From Methylomonas aurea (GTDB lineage: Bacteria > Pseudomonadota > Gammaproteobacteria > Methylococcales > Methylomonadaceae), in assembly GCF_024505045.1 (NCBI RefSeq), contig NZ_JANIBM010000002.1:62001-126000 (forward strand): a stretch of DNA of 64,000 nt, written 5' to 3'. The position numbers and the translations under genes were made by a program. The notes beneath the pieces were generated by a model, which saw nothing but the letters and a program-made list of their open reading frames with translations, was not told where the DNA came from and did not search any database. Shown piece after piece: positions 55,361 to 64,000 of this stretch; position 1 is the stretch's first letter, and every line of letters starts with the position of its first letter.

Positions 55361-56365
55361 ATGAAGCTGAGTTATACCGTTAAATCTCTGCTGATCGCAT
55401 TAGGCCTGCTGACTAGCGCTACTGCGGCGGCGGACCGAACCATCCTGAACGTGTCGTACGACCCGACCCGCGAGTTCTATCAGGATTTCAACAAGGAATT
55501 CATCAAGTATTGGAAAGAAAAAACCGGCGAGGACGTCAACGTCCAGCAATCGCACGGCGGCGGCGGCAAACAGACCAGGGCGGTGATCGACGGCCTGGAA
55601 GCGGACGTGGTGACCTTGGCGTTGTCCTACGACATCGACCAGATCGCCGAAAAAGCCAATTTGCTGCCGAAAGACTGGCAAAAACGCCTGCCGGAAAACA
55701 GCTTGCCTTACACCTCCACCATCGTGTTCCTGGTGCGTAAAGGCAACCCGAAAGGTATCAAGGACTGGGGCGATCTGACCAAGGAAGGTTTGCAAGTGAT
55801 CACCCCCAACCCGAAAACCTCAGGCGGCGCCCGCTACAACTATCTGGCGGCCTGGGCTTACGGCGAGAAAAAATTCGGCAGCAAGGACGCCGCCAAGGAT
55901 TTCGTCAAAAAACTGTTTAAAAACGTACCGGTGCTGGATTCCGGCGCGCGCGGTTCGACCACGACCTTTATTCAACGCGGCATCGGCGACGTGCTGATTA
56001 CCTGGGAAAACGAAGCCTTCCTGGCCTTGAAGGAATTCGGCGCCAGCGAATATGAAATCGTCGTGCCGCCGACCAGCATCAAAGCCGAAACCCCGGTGAC
56101 CGTGGTCGACAAAGTGGTCAAGAAAAACGGCACCCAGGACTTGGCCGAAGCGTACTTGAATTATCTGTACACTCCCATCGGCCAAAAATTGGTGGCCAAG
56201 CATTTCTATAGGCCGTCGCATCCCGAGCACGCCGACGCTGAAGATCTGAAACGCTTCCCGAAACTGGAATTGTTCACAGTCAGTGAGCGCTTCGGCAGCT
56301 GGGCGCAGGTGCAGAAAGAACACTTCGACGACGGCGCCAATTTCGACCAGATCTATACGCCTTGA
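55361..56365 (+). CDS. sbp: Sulfate ABC transporter, periplasmic sulfate-binding protein
   Basis: 334 residues with a signal peptide cleaved near TAAA/DRTIL (residue 24) and a good GAGGAG ribosome site. Diagnostic sulfate-binding motifs are present: [10 protein letters not shown] at the N-terminus, [18 protein letters not shown], and [16 protein letters not shown]. The protein captures sulfate (or thiosulfate) in the periplasm and delivers it to CysT/CysW. The region upstream (about 55220-55290) is AT-rich, as expected for a CysB-activated promoter. It is the first gene of the transporter run. Confidence 0.95.
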   Translation: MKLSYTVKSLLIALGLLTSATAAADRTILNVSYDPTREFYQDFNKEFIKYWKEKTGEDVNVQQSHGGGGKQTRAVIDGLEADVVTLALSYDIDQIAEKANLLPKDWQKRLPENSLPYTSTIVFLVRKGNPKGIKDWGDLTKEGLQVITPNPKTSGGARYNYLAAWAYGEKKFGSKDAAKDFVKKLFKNVPVLDSGARGSTTTFIQRGIGDVLITWENEAFLALKEFGASEYEIVVPPTSIKAETPVTVVDKVVKKNGTQDLAEAYLNYLYTPIGQKLVAKHFYRPSHPEHADAEDLKRFPKLELFTVSERFGSWAQVQKEHFDDGANFDQIYTP

Positions 56366-56491
56366 TACTACACGGCGGGGCATCGGAATGGCGGATGCCC
56401 CGCCGCGTTACCGGCTTAGCGCCGGCTCGCGAAAAACGGATGAGAGATATCACACCGCTGTTTTTTCCAACTAAAGCCTGATACCGAACTT

Positions 56492-57319
56492 ATGCCACAA
56501 AGCCACATCATGCCCGGATTTCGTCCCGCGCTGGGATTCACCTTGCTCTACCTGACGCTGATCGTCTTGATTCCGCTCAGCGCGTTGCTGCTGAAATCGT
56601 TGAATCTGAGTCCGGAGCAGTATTGGGGGATTTTGACCAATAAACGGGTCATCGCCTCGTTTCAAGTCAGCTTCGGCGCGGCCTTAATCGCGGCCGCCGT
56701 GGCCGCCGCGTTGGGCTTTGTCATCGCCTGGACCCTGGTGCGTTATCCGTTTCCCGGCAAAAAACTGTTCGACGCGCTGATCGACTTGCCGTTTGCCTTG
56801 CCGACCGCCGTGGCCGGCATCGTGTTGGCGACGATTTACGAACCCAAAGGTTGGATCGGCAAATGGGTGATCGAAGCTACCGGTGTGCAGATTGCGTTCA
56901 AGCCGTTGGGCATTGTGTTCGCGTTGATTTTCATCGGCTTGCCGTTCGTGGTGCGTACCGTCGAGCCTGTATTGCAGGAATTCGATCTGGCCATGGAAGA
57001 GGCCGCCGCCAGCCTGGGCGCCAGCCGCTGGCAGGCTTTCATCAAAGTGATTTTTCCGAACATTCTACCGGCGACCATTACCGGTTTTGCCTTGGCTTTT
57101 GCCCGCGGCGTCGGCGAGTACGGCTCGGTGATTTTTATCGCCGGCAACATGCCCTACATCTCGGAAGTGGTGCCGCTGTTAATCATCACCAAGCTCGAAC
57201 AATACGACTATGCCGGTGCCACGGCAATAGGCCTGACCATGCTGGTGATTTCGTTCCTGTTGTTGTTATTAATCAATAGCCTGCAATGGTGGGTGCGCCG
57301 CCGTAGCGGCCAACTTTAA
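56492..57319 (+). CDS. cysT: Sulfate ABC transporter permease CysT (CysU)
   Basis: 275 residues with about six membrane helices. The permease EAA loop is visible: [38 protein letters not shown] is the conserved CysT helix-loop. It forms the transmembrane channel with CysW for sulfate uptake. A second Met at residue 7 is possible as start. cysW begins 10 bases after its stop with GGAG before it. Confidence 0.95.
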   Translation: MPQSHIMPGFRPALGFTLLYLTLIVLIPLSALLLKSLNLSPEQYWGILTNKRVIASFQVSFGAALIAAAVAAALGFVIAWTLVRYPFPGKKLFDALIDLPFALPTAVAGIVLATIYEPKGWIGKWVIEATGVQIAFKPLGIVFALIFIGLPFVVRTVEPVLQEFDLAMEEAAASLGASRWQAFIKVIFPNILPATITGFALAFARGVGEYGSVIFIAGNMPYISEVVPLLIITKLEQYDYAGATAIGLTMLVISFLLLLLINSLQWWVRRRSGQL

Positions 57320-57329
57320 GGAGACGGGG

Positions 57330-58202
57330 ATGAGTGCGATTTCCTCAGCAGTAGGCCAACCCGCCAGGGCTTTAGCTTTGAAAGATGCCGACTGGGTGCG
57401 GTTGGCCTTGATCGGCATCAGTCTGGCGACTATCGGCCTGTTTTTGGTATTGCCGCTGGCGACGGTATTGATCAATGCCTTCAGCAAAGGCTGGACGGCA
57501 TACAGCACCAGCTTGCATCATCCGGACGCCTTGGCGGCGATGCGTTTGACGTTACTGACCGCGGCCATCACGGTGCCGTTGACCACTGTGTTCGGGGTGT
57601 CGGCGGCCTGGGCCATCGCCCGTTTCGAGTTTCGCGGCAAAAGCCTGCTGATTACCTTGATCGATCTGCCGTTTTCGGTGTCGCCGGTGATCGCCGGGTT
57701 GATTTATGTACTGATCTTCGGCTCGCAAGGCTGGTTGGGGCCGCTTTTGGCGGAACATAACATCAAGATTATCTTCGCCGTGCCCGGCATCGTCCTGGCG
57801 ACCTTGTTCGTGACTTTTCCATTCGTCGCCCGCGAATTGATCCCGCTGATGCAGGAAATCGGCCACGAAGAGGAAGAGGCGGCGTTGTCGCTGGGCGCCA
57901 GCGGCTGGCAGACCTTTTTCAAGATTACCTTGCCCAACATCAAATGGGGCTTGCTGTACGGCGTGCTGCTCTGTAATGCCAGAGCGATGGGCGAGTTCGG
58001 CGCAGTGTCGGTCGTATCCGGCCATATTCGCGGCCTGACCAATACGCTGCCGCTGCACGTCGAGGTTAGTTACAACGAATACGACTTCGTCGGCGCCTTT
58101 GCCAGCGCGTCGATCCTGGCCGGTTTGGCGATCGTGACCTTGATCTTCAAGACCCTGCTGGAATGGAAACAAAACGAAGAACGGAAGAAGGCGAAGGAAT
58201 AA
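57330..58202 (+). CDS. cysW: Sulfate ABC transporter permease CysW
   Basis: 290 residues with about six membrane helices and the EAA motif [39 protein letters not shown] and [20 protein letters not shown] are typical CysW segments. It is the second half of the membrane channel. A repeat element of about 100 bases, then cysA, follows. Confidence 0.95.
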   Translation: MSAISSAVGQPARALALKDADWVRLALIGISLATIGLFLVLPLATVLINAFSKGWTAYSTSLHHPDALAAMRLTLLTAAITVPLTTVFGVSAAWAIARFEFRGKSLLITLIDLPFSVSPVIAGLIYVLIFGSQGWLGPLLAEHNIKIIFAVPGIVLATLFVTFPFVARELIPLMQEIGHEEEEAALSLGASGWQTFFKITLPNIKWGLLYGVLLCNARAMGEFGAVSVVSGHIRGLTNTLPLHVEVSYNEYDFVGAFASASILAGLAIVTLIFKTLLEWKQNEERKKAKE

Positions 58203-58217
58203 AAATCGAAACAACGT

Positions 58218-58314
58218 AGGTCGGGTTACGACTGCATGGATGCAGGAGGTAGGGCAACGCAGGAGCGGTTACCGAGCCGCTAGGCGCTTGTGCCCTATGG
58301 GTATAACCCGACCT
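58218..58314. repeat. Inverted repeat element between cysW and cysA
   Basis: AGGTCGGGTTA and TAACCCGACCT form perfect 11-bp arms around a ~75-base centre that itself holds TGCAT/ATGCA and AGCGG/CCGCT dyads. It is a dispersed intergenic repeat type that can fold into a cruciform RNA. It may lower cysA expression relative to the permeases. Confidence 0.6.
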
Positions 58315-58359
58315 TCGGCCTGCAAGTCTATGGCTAAGTTAGATTCACAGAGGCACAAA

Positions 58360-59403
58360 ATGAGCATCACCCTACAAAACATCAGCAAACAGTTCGGCGA
58401 TTTCAAAGCGCTGGACAACATCAACCTGGATATTCCGGAAGGCGAACTGGTGGCGCTGTTGGGGCCGTCCGGCTGCGGCAAAACCACCTTGCTGCGCATC
58501 ATCGCCGGCCTGGAGCAGGCCGACCAGGGCGAGGTTTATTTAAAAGGCGACAACGTCACCCAGCAACCGGTCAAAAACCGGCAGATCGGTTTCGTGTTTC
58601 AACATTACGCTTTGTTCCGGCACATGACGGTGTTCGACAACATCGCCTTCGGCTTGCGCGTCAAATCGCACCGGGATAGGCCCAGCGAAGCGATCATCCG
58701 CAAGAAGGTTCACGATTTGCTGAATCTGGTGCAACTGGATTGGCTGCACGACCGCTTTCCGGACCAATTGTCCGGCGGCCAGCGCCAGCGCATCGCCTTG
58801 GCGCGAGCGTTGGCGGTCGAGCCGTCGGTCTTGTTGCTGGACGAGCCGTTCGGCGCGCTGGACGCCAGCGTGCGCAAGGATTTAAGGCTGTGGTTGCGGC
58901 ATTTGCACCACGAATTGAACGTAACCAGCATCTTCGTCACCCACGACCAGGAAGAGGCGATGGAAGTCTCGAGCCAGATCGTGGTGTTGAACCATGGCAA
59001 GATCGAGCAGAAGGGCACGCCGAGCGAAATCTACGACCATCCGGCCAGCGATTTCGTTTCCCGTTTCATCGGCCAGACCAATGTGTTCAAACTCGACGAG
59101 GAAGAACATTTCTGGCTCAAGCAAAGCGGCGTGATCGTCGACGAGTCGCAAGGCATCGTCGCCCATGTCCGGCCGCACAATATCGGTATCGAGAAACCGG
59201 TCGACCAGGCCAAGGCCCCGGTTTATCTGAAAGATTGGCAGCATCTGGGCGGCACGATCCGGCTGGAATTGAACCGCGACGGCGCCAACGGTTCCGGTGC
59301 GACCATTTACGCCGAAATGCCGAACGAACAGTTCCGCGAGCTGGCGTTACAAAAGGGCGATCGGGTCGCGCTACGGATCAAACATGCGCATTGGTTCAAC
59401 TGA
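58360..59403 (+). CDS. cysA: Sulfate ABC transporter ATP-binding protein CysA
   Basis: 347 residues from the ATG at 58360 (AGAGG upstream); the longer frame reads through the repeat element. Motifs: Walker [11 protein letters not shown]-loop FQHYALF, signature [16 protein letters not shown], Walker [13 protein letters not shown], and switch His in [10 protein letters not shown]-terminal TOBE-like domain ([11 protein letters not shown] onwards) follows. It energises the CysT/CysW channel. All catalytic residues are present. Confidence 0.95.
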   Translation: MSITLQNISKQFGDFKALDNINLDIPEGELVALLGPSGCGKTTLLRIIAGLEQADQGEVYLKGDNVTQQPVKNRQIGFVFQHYALFRHMTVFDNIAFGLRVKSHRDRPSEAIIRKKVHDLLNLVQLDWLHDRFPDQLSGGQRQRIALARALAVEPSVLLLDEPFGALDASVRKDLRLWLRHLHHELNVTSIFVTHDQEEAMEVSSQIVVLNHGKIEQKGTPSEIYDHPASDFVSRFIGQTNVFKLDEEEHFWLKQSGVIVDESQGIVAHVRPHNIGIEKPVDQAKAPVYLKDWQHLGGTIRLELNRDGANGSGATIYAEMPNEQFRELALQKGDRVALRIKHAHWFN

Positions 59404-59437
59404 TGACTAGCCGGCTTCCGCAAAGGAGTGTGAATCG

Positions 59438-60340
59438 ATGAATTTCAGCCAATTGGAATTGCTGCGGTTGTTGCCGGAAACCCAGTTCAACCTGTCCAAA
59501 GCCGCGGACAAGGTCAATATCGTCCAATCCGCCGCCAGTCGCCATATCCAGTTGTTGGAGGAGGAATTGGGCTCGCCGCTGCTGGAGCGCCACGGCAAGA
59601 AAATCCTGGGCTTTACGCCGCTGGGCGAACGGGTGATGAAGGAAATCGAAGGCATCGATCTGGCCAAACGCAACATCCAGACCATCGCCGACGACTACCA
59701 GGCCAACCGCAACGGTGCGTTGCACATCGCGACCACCCATACTCAGGCCAAGTACTTGTTGCCGGAGCCGATCCGCAAGTTTCGGGCGCAATTTCCCGGC
59801 GTGACGATTTACATGGTGCAGTCGTCGCCGGGCGAAATCATCGATTTGTTGTATCGGCACGAAGCCGATATCGCGATTTGTACCGAAAAAATGGAGGACA
59901 GCGAGAAGCTGGTGATCAAGCCGTGCTACGAATGGAACCACGTCGCGATCGTGCCGCAGGGACATGCGCTGGCTGCGGCCAAGGTGACGCTGGAGAAGCT
60001 GGCCTCGTATCCGTTATTGACCTATTCGCCCGGTTATACCGGCCGCTCCAACATCGAAAAAGCCTTTGCCAAGCACGGTTTGGAATTGGATATCACCTTG
60101 TCCGCGGCCGACTCGGATGTGATCAAAACCTACGTCAGGCTTGGTCTGGGGGTGGGCATCATTTCCGGTGCTTCGTACGAGCCGGGCAACGATAGCGATC
60201 TGGTCTGTATCGACTTGGCGCATTTGATTCCACGCTCGATGACCAAATTGGCGTATCTTAAGCAACTGTATCTGCCCACTTATTTACGTTGCTTTATCGA
60301 TGAATTGCTAAATGCCGGCATCGGCCGGCCTGCTGCTTGA
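59438..60340 (+). CDS. cysB: LysR-family sulfur regulator, CysB-like
   Basis: 300 residues. The helix-turn-helix is at about 19-50 ([27 protein letters not shown]). The co-inducer domain carries the CysB-type segments [30 protein letters not shown] and [15 protein letters not shown]; the THTQA segment is diagnostic of CysB/Cbl. N-acetylserine and sulfate or adenylyl-sulfate are the usual effectors. It lies 34 bases after cysA and just before cysK, so it probably controls the whole locus and may autoregulate. Cbl-type function cannot be excluded from sequence alone. Confidence 0.9.
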   Translation: MNFSQLELLRLLPETQFNLSKAADKVNIVQSAASRHIQLLEEELGSPLLERHGKKILGFTPLGERVMKEIEGIDLAKRNIQTIADDYQANRNGALHIATTHTQAKYLLPEPIRKFRAQFPGVTIYMVQSSPGEIIDLLYRHEADIAICTEKMEDSEKLVIKPCYEWNHVAIVPQGHALAAAKVTLEKLASYPLLTYSPGYTGRSNIEKAFAKHGLELDITLSAADSDVIKTYVRLGLGVGIISGASYEPGNDSDLVCIDLAHLIPRSMTKLAYLKQLYLPTYLRCFIDELLNAGIGRPAA

Positions 60341-60419
60341 GAAAGCGCTGCGGACAATGAGAGGGGATTTTTTCAACGCGTTACAGGCATTCGCGCCGCT
60401 CCGGCGCAAGGACATCAAC

Positions 60420-61393
<974 letters not shown>

Positions 61394-61397
<4 letters not shown>

Positions 61398-62323
61398 ATC
61401 TGAGCGATACCGCTTGCGGCTGGGGTATCGACGCGCTGGTCGCCGAGTTGCGCGATCTGCGCGTGAAATCGCTGGAACACCGCCAGCGCCGCGAGCATCC
61501 GCCGAAGTTGCCGTCGCGGCGCATCCTCGGGCCTATCGTCGACAATCTGGGCGCGGTGCTGTTTCCCAACCGTCTTGGCCAGGAGGATTTGAACGACGAA
61601 GGCATCGATTACTTCGTCGGCCATACCCTGGACAGCCTGTTGCGGCAATTGCACCGGCAAGTGGCGTTGGAGTTGCGTTTCGTCGCCGAACAAAATGGCA
61701 GCTCTACCGAAGTCAAACAGCAGGCCGCCGAAATTACCCGCGAGTTTGCCAAACAATTGCCGAAAATCCGGTTGTTGATCGATAGCGATATTCAGGCTGC
61801 GTACGAAGGCGATCCGGCCGCGCGGAGCTCGGACGAGGTGTTGGTGTGTTATCCGGGCATTACCGCGGCTATCCACCACCGGGTCGCGCACGAGTTATAC
61901 CGCTTGGGCGCGCCGCTGGTGGCGCGGGTGATTGCCGAGCTGGCGCACTCGGCGACCGGTATCGACATCCATCCCGGCGCCCAGATCGCCGACAGTTTTT
62001 TTATCGACCACGGCACCGGCGTCGTGATCGGCGAGACCGCCGTGATCGGCAGCCGGGTGCGGGTCTACCAGGCCGTGACGCTGGGCGCGAAACGCTTCGA
62101 GAAAGACGACAACGGCATGCTGGTCAAGGGCAATGCCCGCCATCCTATCGTCGAGGATGATGTGGTGATTTATGCCGGCGCGACGATATTGGGCCGGATT
62201 ACGATAGGCAAGGGCTCGATCATCGGCGGCAACGTCTGGTTGACCCACAGCGTGCCGCCGGGTAGCCATGTCAGCCAAGGCCAAACCCGCACCGAAATTT
62301 TCGCCGCCGGCGGCGGAATTTGA
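61394..62323 (+). CDS. cysE: Serine O-acetyltransferase, EpsC type
   Basis: 309 residues. A long helical N-terminal domain (about 1-190) is followed by a left-handed beta-helix of hexapeptide repeats ([57 protein letters not shown]) with the catalytic His in the DHG turn. It makes O-acetylserine from serine and acetyl-CoA. The length and N-terminus fit the EpsC subfamily rather than the 270-residue enterobacterial CysE. The last strand ends with a GGGI tail that can dock into CysK (a C-terminal Ile is required for that complex). EpsC-type genes often neighbour family 2A encapsulins. Confidence 0.93.
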
Positions 62324-62505
62324 AGTTTTTTATAAAAAAATCGGTTTAACCGAAAACTTTTTTACCGAACGCATTTTCAATGCGCTGCCAACAAAATTTT
62401 ACGAAAAAACAACGAGATAAAATGAATTGGCTGCGCGTAACGCGTTTTCTTAATTTCGCTAAACGTTATTTTTAGATAAGCATATTCAGTAACTCGATAA
62501 CGGCC

Positions 62506-62548
62506 GCTGGTTCAGAGTCGGCGCGGCTTGACAGCCTTTCGAACCAGC
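62506..62548 (+). ncRNA. Structured 5' leader hairpin upstream of encapsulin
   Basis: GCTGGTTC and GAACCAGC are perfect 8-bp arms enclosing a second small hairpin (GGCTTGACAGCC). It precedes the intrinsic terminator by about 40 bases, an arrangement like an attenuator or riboswitch platform. No known class was recognised. Confidence 0.4.
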
Positions 62549-62589
62549 CAGTATCTTGATATTAATCATCCGCTGACCGGACCACCGGA

Positions 62590-62643
62590 AGCCAATGAAT
62601 CTTGACCGTTTTAATGACGGCCGAGGCTCATTGGCTTTTTTTT
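62590..62643 (+). terminator. Intrinsic terminator or attenuator before encapsulin
   Basis: AGCCAATGA and TCATTGGCT are a perfect 9-bp stem enclosing an inner CCGT/ACGG hairpin, followed by eight T residues. It lies 105 bases before the encapsulin ATG, so either it ends an upstream transcript or it attenuates the encapsulin mRNA. Confidence 0.8.
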
Positions 62644-62748
62644 GGCCTGAAGAAAAGTAATGTTCCGGGCCGGTTTCCGCTGCGGCGGATGCAAAAAAGA
62701 ATCGCCACGGCGATTTTCAATTACCACTACACCACTTAGGGAGTTGTT

Positions 62749-63666
62749 ATGTCGGATATCCATGAAGCCCATACCGCGTTAGGCGACGTCGCCGCGCGCA
62801 CTTTATCGAACGCCACCAAAACCGTGCCGATGATGGGCACGATTACGCCGCGCTGGCTGGTTCACCTGTTGCCTTGGGTACCGGTCGAAGCGGGTATTTA
62901 TCGGGTCAACAAAGTTAAAAGCGAAACCAGCATTGCCGTCGATTGCTCCAGCCTGGACGAGAAAGTGCTGCCGCAAACCTTCGTCGATTACGAAGAGTGG
63001 GGCCGCGAATACCGCCTGAATGCGGTCAACACCGTATTGGACGTGCACACCCGCGTCGCCGACTTGTATAGCAGCCCGCACAACCAAATCCACGAGCAAT
63101 TGCGGCTGACCATCGAAACCGTCAAAGAGCGCCAGGAGAGCGAACTGATCAACAACGCCGAATACGGTCTGTTGAATAACGTCGCCGAGTCGCAAAAGGT
63201 CAAAACCCGCAAGGGCTCGCCAACCCCGGACGATCTGGACGAACTGATCGCCCGGGTCTGGAAGGAACCGGCGTTTTTCCTGGCGCATCCGCGCGCCATA
63301 GCCGCCTTCGGCCGTGAAGCCACCCGTCGCGGCACGCCGCCGCCGACCGTGTCTTTGTTCGGTTCGCAGTTCCTGACTTGGCGGGGATTGCCGTTGATTC
63401 CGACCGACAAGCTGAAAATCACCAACGGTAAAACCAACATCCTGTTGCTGCGTACCGGCGAAAGCCGCCAAGGCGTAGTCGGTTTGTACCAACCGAATCT
63501 GACCGACGAACTGAGCATGGGCTTGTCGGTCCGCTTCATGGGCATCAACCACAAAGCGATTGCGTCCTATTTGGTGTCGCTGTATTGCTCGCTGGCGATT
63601 TTGACCGACGATGCGATCGGCGTGCTCGAAAACGTCGAAGTGGACAACTACTATGACTACGCCTAA
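62749..63666 (+). CDS. Family 2A encapsulin shell protein (SrpI-like)
   Basis: 305 residues, with GGGAG upstream of the ATG. The sequence is of the family 2A type: N-terminal arm with RTLSNATKTVPMMG, then the HK97-type core with TITPRWLVHLLPWVPVEAGI, DEKVLPQTFVDYEEWGREY (E-loop region), and a C-terminal part with MGINHKAIASYLVSLYCSLA. No cyclic-nucleotide-binding insertion is present, which separates 2A from 2B. These shells assemble into icosahedral protein nanocompartments that in characterised cases enclose a cysteine desulfurase under sulfur limitation. The desulfurase start overlaps its last codons by 14 bases, so the pair is translationally coupled. Confidence 0.93.
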   Translation: MSDIHEAHTALGDVAARTLSNATKTVPMMGTITPRWLVHLLPWVPVEAGIYRVNKVKSETSIAVDCSSLDEKVLPQTFVDYEEWGREYRLNAVNTVLDVHTRVADLYSSPHNQIHEQLRLTIETVKERQESELINNAEYGLLNNVAESQKVKTRKGSPTPDDLDELIARVWKEPAFFLAHPRAIAAFGREATRRGTPPPTVSLFGSQFLTWRGLPLIPTDKLKITNGKTNILLLRTGESRQGVVGLYQPNLTDELSMGLSVRFMGINHKAIASYLVSLYCSLAILTDDAIGVLENVEVDNYYDYA

Positions 63667-64000
63667 TCCGGATTTGGCCGCGTTGGCGCAACAAGCGTTG
63701 AATGGCGGCCCGGCGCCGGCCGGTCTGCCGGACGCGGCGGAACTGACCCGCTTGGCCAACCTGTACTTCAGCGCTACGCCGACGACCGACGGCGCAGCCA
63801 TCGACAACGTGCCGCCATCAGCGGCGGCGGCAGCGCCGTCGTTTCATTCGGTACCGGCCGGCTTTAACCGCCGTCCGGGCATCGACGACGGTTTTGTGCC
63901 CACGGCGCCGAGTGCGGCCGCGTTTGGCGAGCACTACAGCGATGCGATCGACAATGTCCCGCATTCGGCAGCCACTTTGGCGCCGGCCGCAAACGTAGCC
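63653..64000 (+). CDS. Encapsulated cysteine desulfurase, N-terminal cargo-loading region (3' cut by window edge)
   Basis: 116 codons are visible from the ATG at 63653, inside the end of the encapsulin gene. The segment is low-complexity and disordered (Ala, Pro, Gly-rich), with LAALAQQAL at the start and a short helix LTRLANLYFSA at about 31-41. Two copies of AIDNVP-x-SAA occur at residues 49-58 and 98-107. The catalytic PLP domain would follow beyond the window. In family 2A systems the desulfurase carries just such a long disordered N-terminal domain, which directs it into the shell. The assignment rests on this domain and the gene order; the catalytic Lys and Cys cannot be seen. Confidence 0.82.
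   Translation, partial: MTTPNPDLAALAQQALNGGPAPAGLPDAAELTRLANLYFSATPTTDGAAIDNVPPSAAAAAPSFHSVPAGFNRRPGIDDGFVPTAPSAAAFGEHYSDAIDNVPHSAATLAPAANVA

Larger units (their letters stand above)
62324..62748 (+). other. Encapsulin leader region
   Basis: 425 bases with no supported gene. The first 180 are strongly AT-rich and include the weak dyad TCGGTT/AACCGA with A- and T-runs, which may end the cysE transcript. Beyond about 62500 the strand can fold into three hairpins: 62506-62548, the terminator 62590-62643, and 62700-62715 (AATCGCC/GGCGATT). Confidence 0.6.

Overview
The window is chromosomal DNA of a GC-rich Gammaproteobacterium. The mix of two-partner-secretion giants, VPLPA/PEP-CTERM surface proteins, c-di-GMP riboswitches and a family 2A encapsulin is consistent with a Methylomonas-like methanotroph (Methylococcales). 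That placement is inferred; no phylogenetic marker gene lies in the window. I see no rRNA, tRNA, CRISPR array, transposase or prophage.

Region 1 (1-4,000) holds the end of a PPK2-type polyphosphate kinase. A minus-strand pair follows: a zincin-like membrane protein with an HELLH motif and a large EF-hand membrane protein.

Region 2 (4,000-51,600) contains two diverged copies of one ~22-kb surface system. Copy 1 (4,370-27,900) reads: VPLPA-CTERM protein, PstS-like secreted protein, TpsB, 3,368-aa TpsA, ExbB-like channel fused to a secreted DUF2341/LamG-like ectodomain, ExbD, TonB, Porin_5-like protein, coiled-coil protein, and a PrsT-like TPR lipoprotein. Copy 2 (29,695-51,570) has the same genes except that TpsB has moved to the end and the TPR gene is missing. 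Regulation differs. Copy 1 has c-di-GMP-I (GEMM) riboswitches before the CTERM gene and before tpsA. Copy 2 has -24/-12 sigma-54 promoters before the CTERM gene and before exbB, each with a similar upstream palindrome. A secreted rhodanese-like gene between the copies has its own sigma-54 promoter. My working picture is a giant exoprotein exported by TpsB, accompanied by a proton-motive-force-driven ExbBD-TonB module that carries its own extracytoplasmic sensor domain.

Region 3 (51,900-64,000) is a sulfur-assimilation locus, all on the plus strand: SfnR-like sigma-54 activator, YezD-family protein, alginate-export-type porin, sulfate ABC transporter (Sbp, CysT, CysW, CysA), CysB-like regulator, CysK, and EpsC-type serine acetyltransferase. 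It ends with a family 2A encapsulin shell and the N-terminal cargo-loading region of its cysteine desulfurase, cut by the window edge. The genes run from sulfate uptake through cysteine synthesis to encapsulated cysteine desulfuration. A structured leader with an intrinsic terminator precedes the encapsulin.

Several gene starts were moved inward from the longest open frame on the basis of ribosome binding sites, signal peptides and the position of riboswitches.
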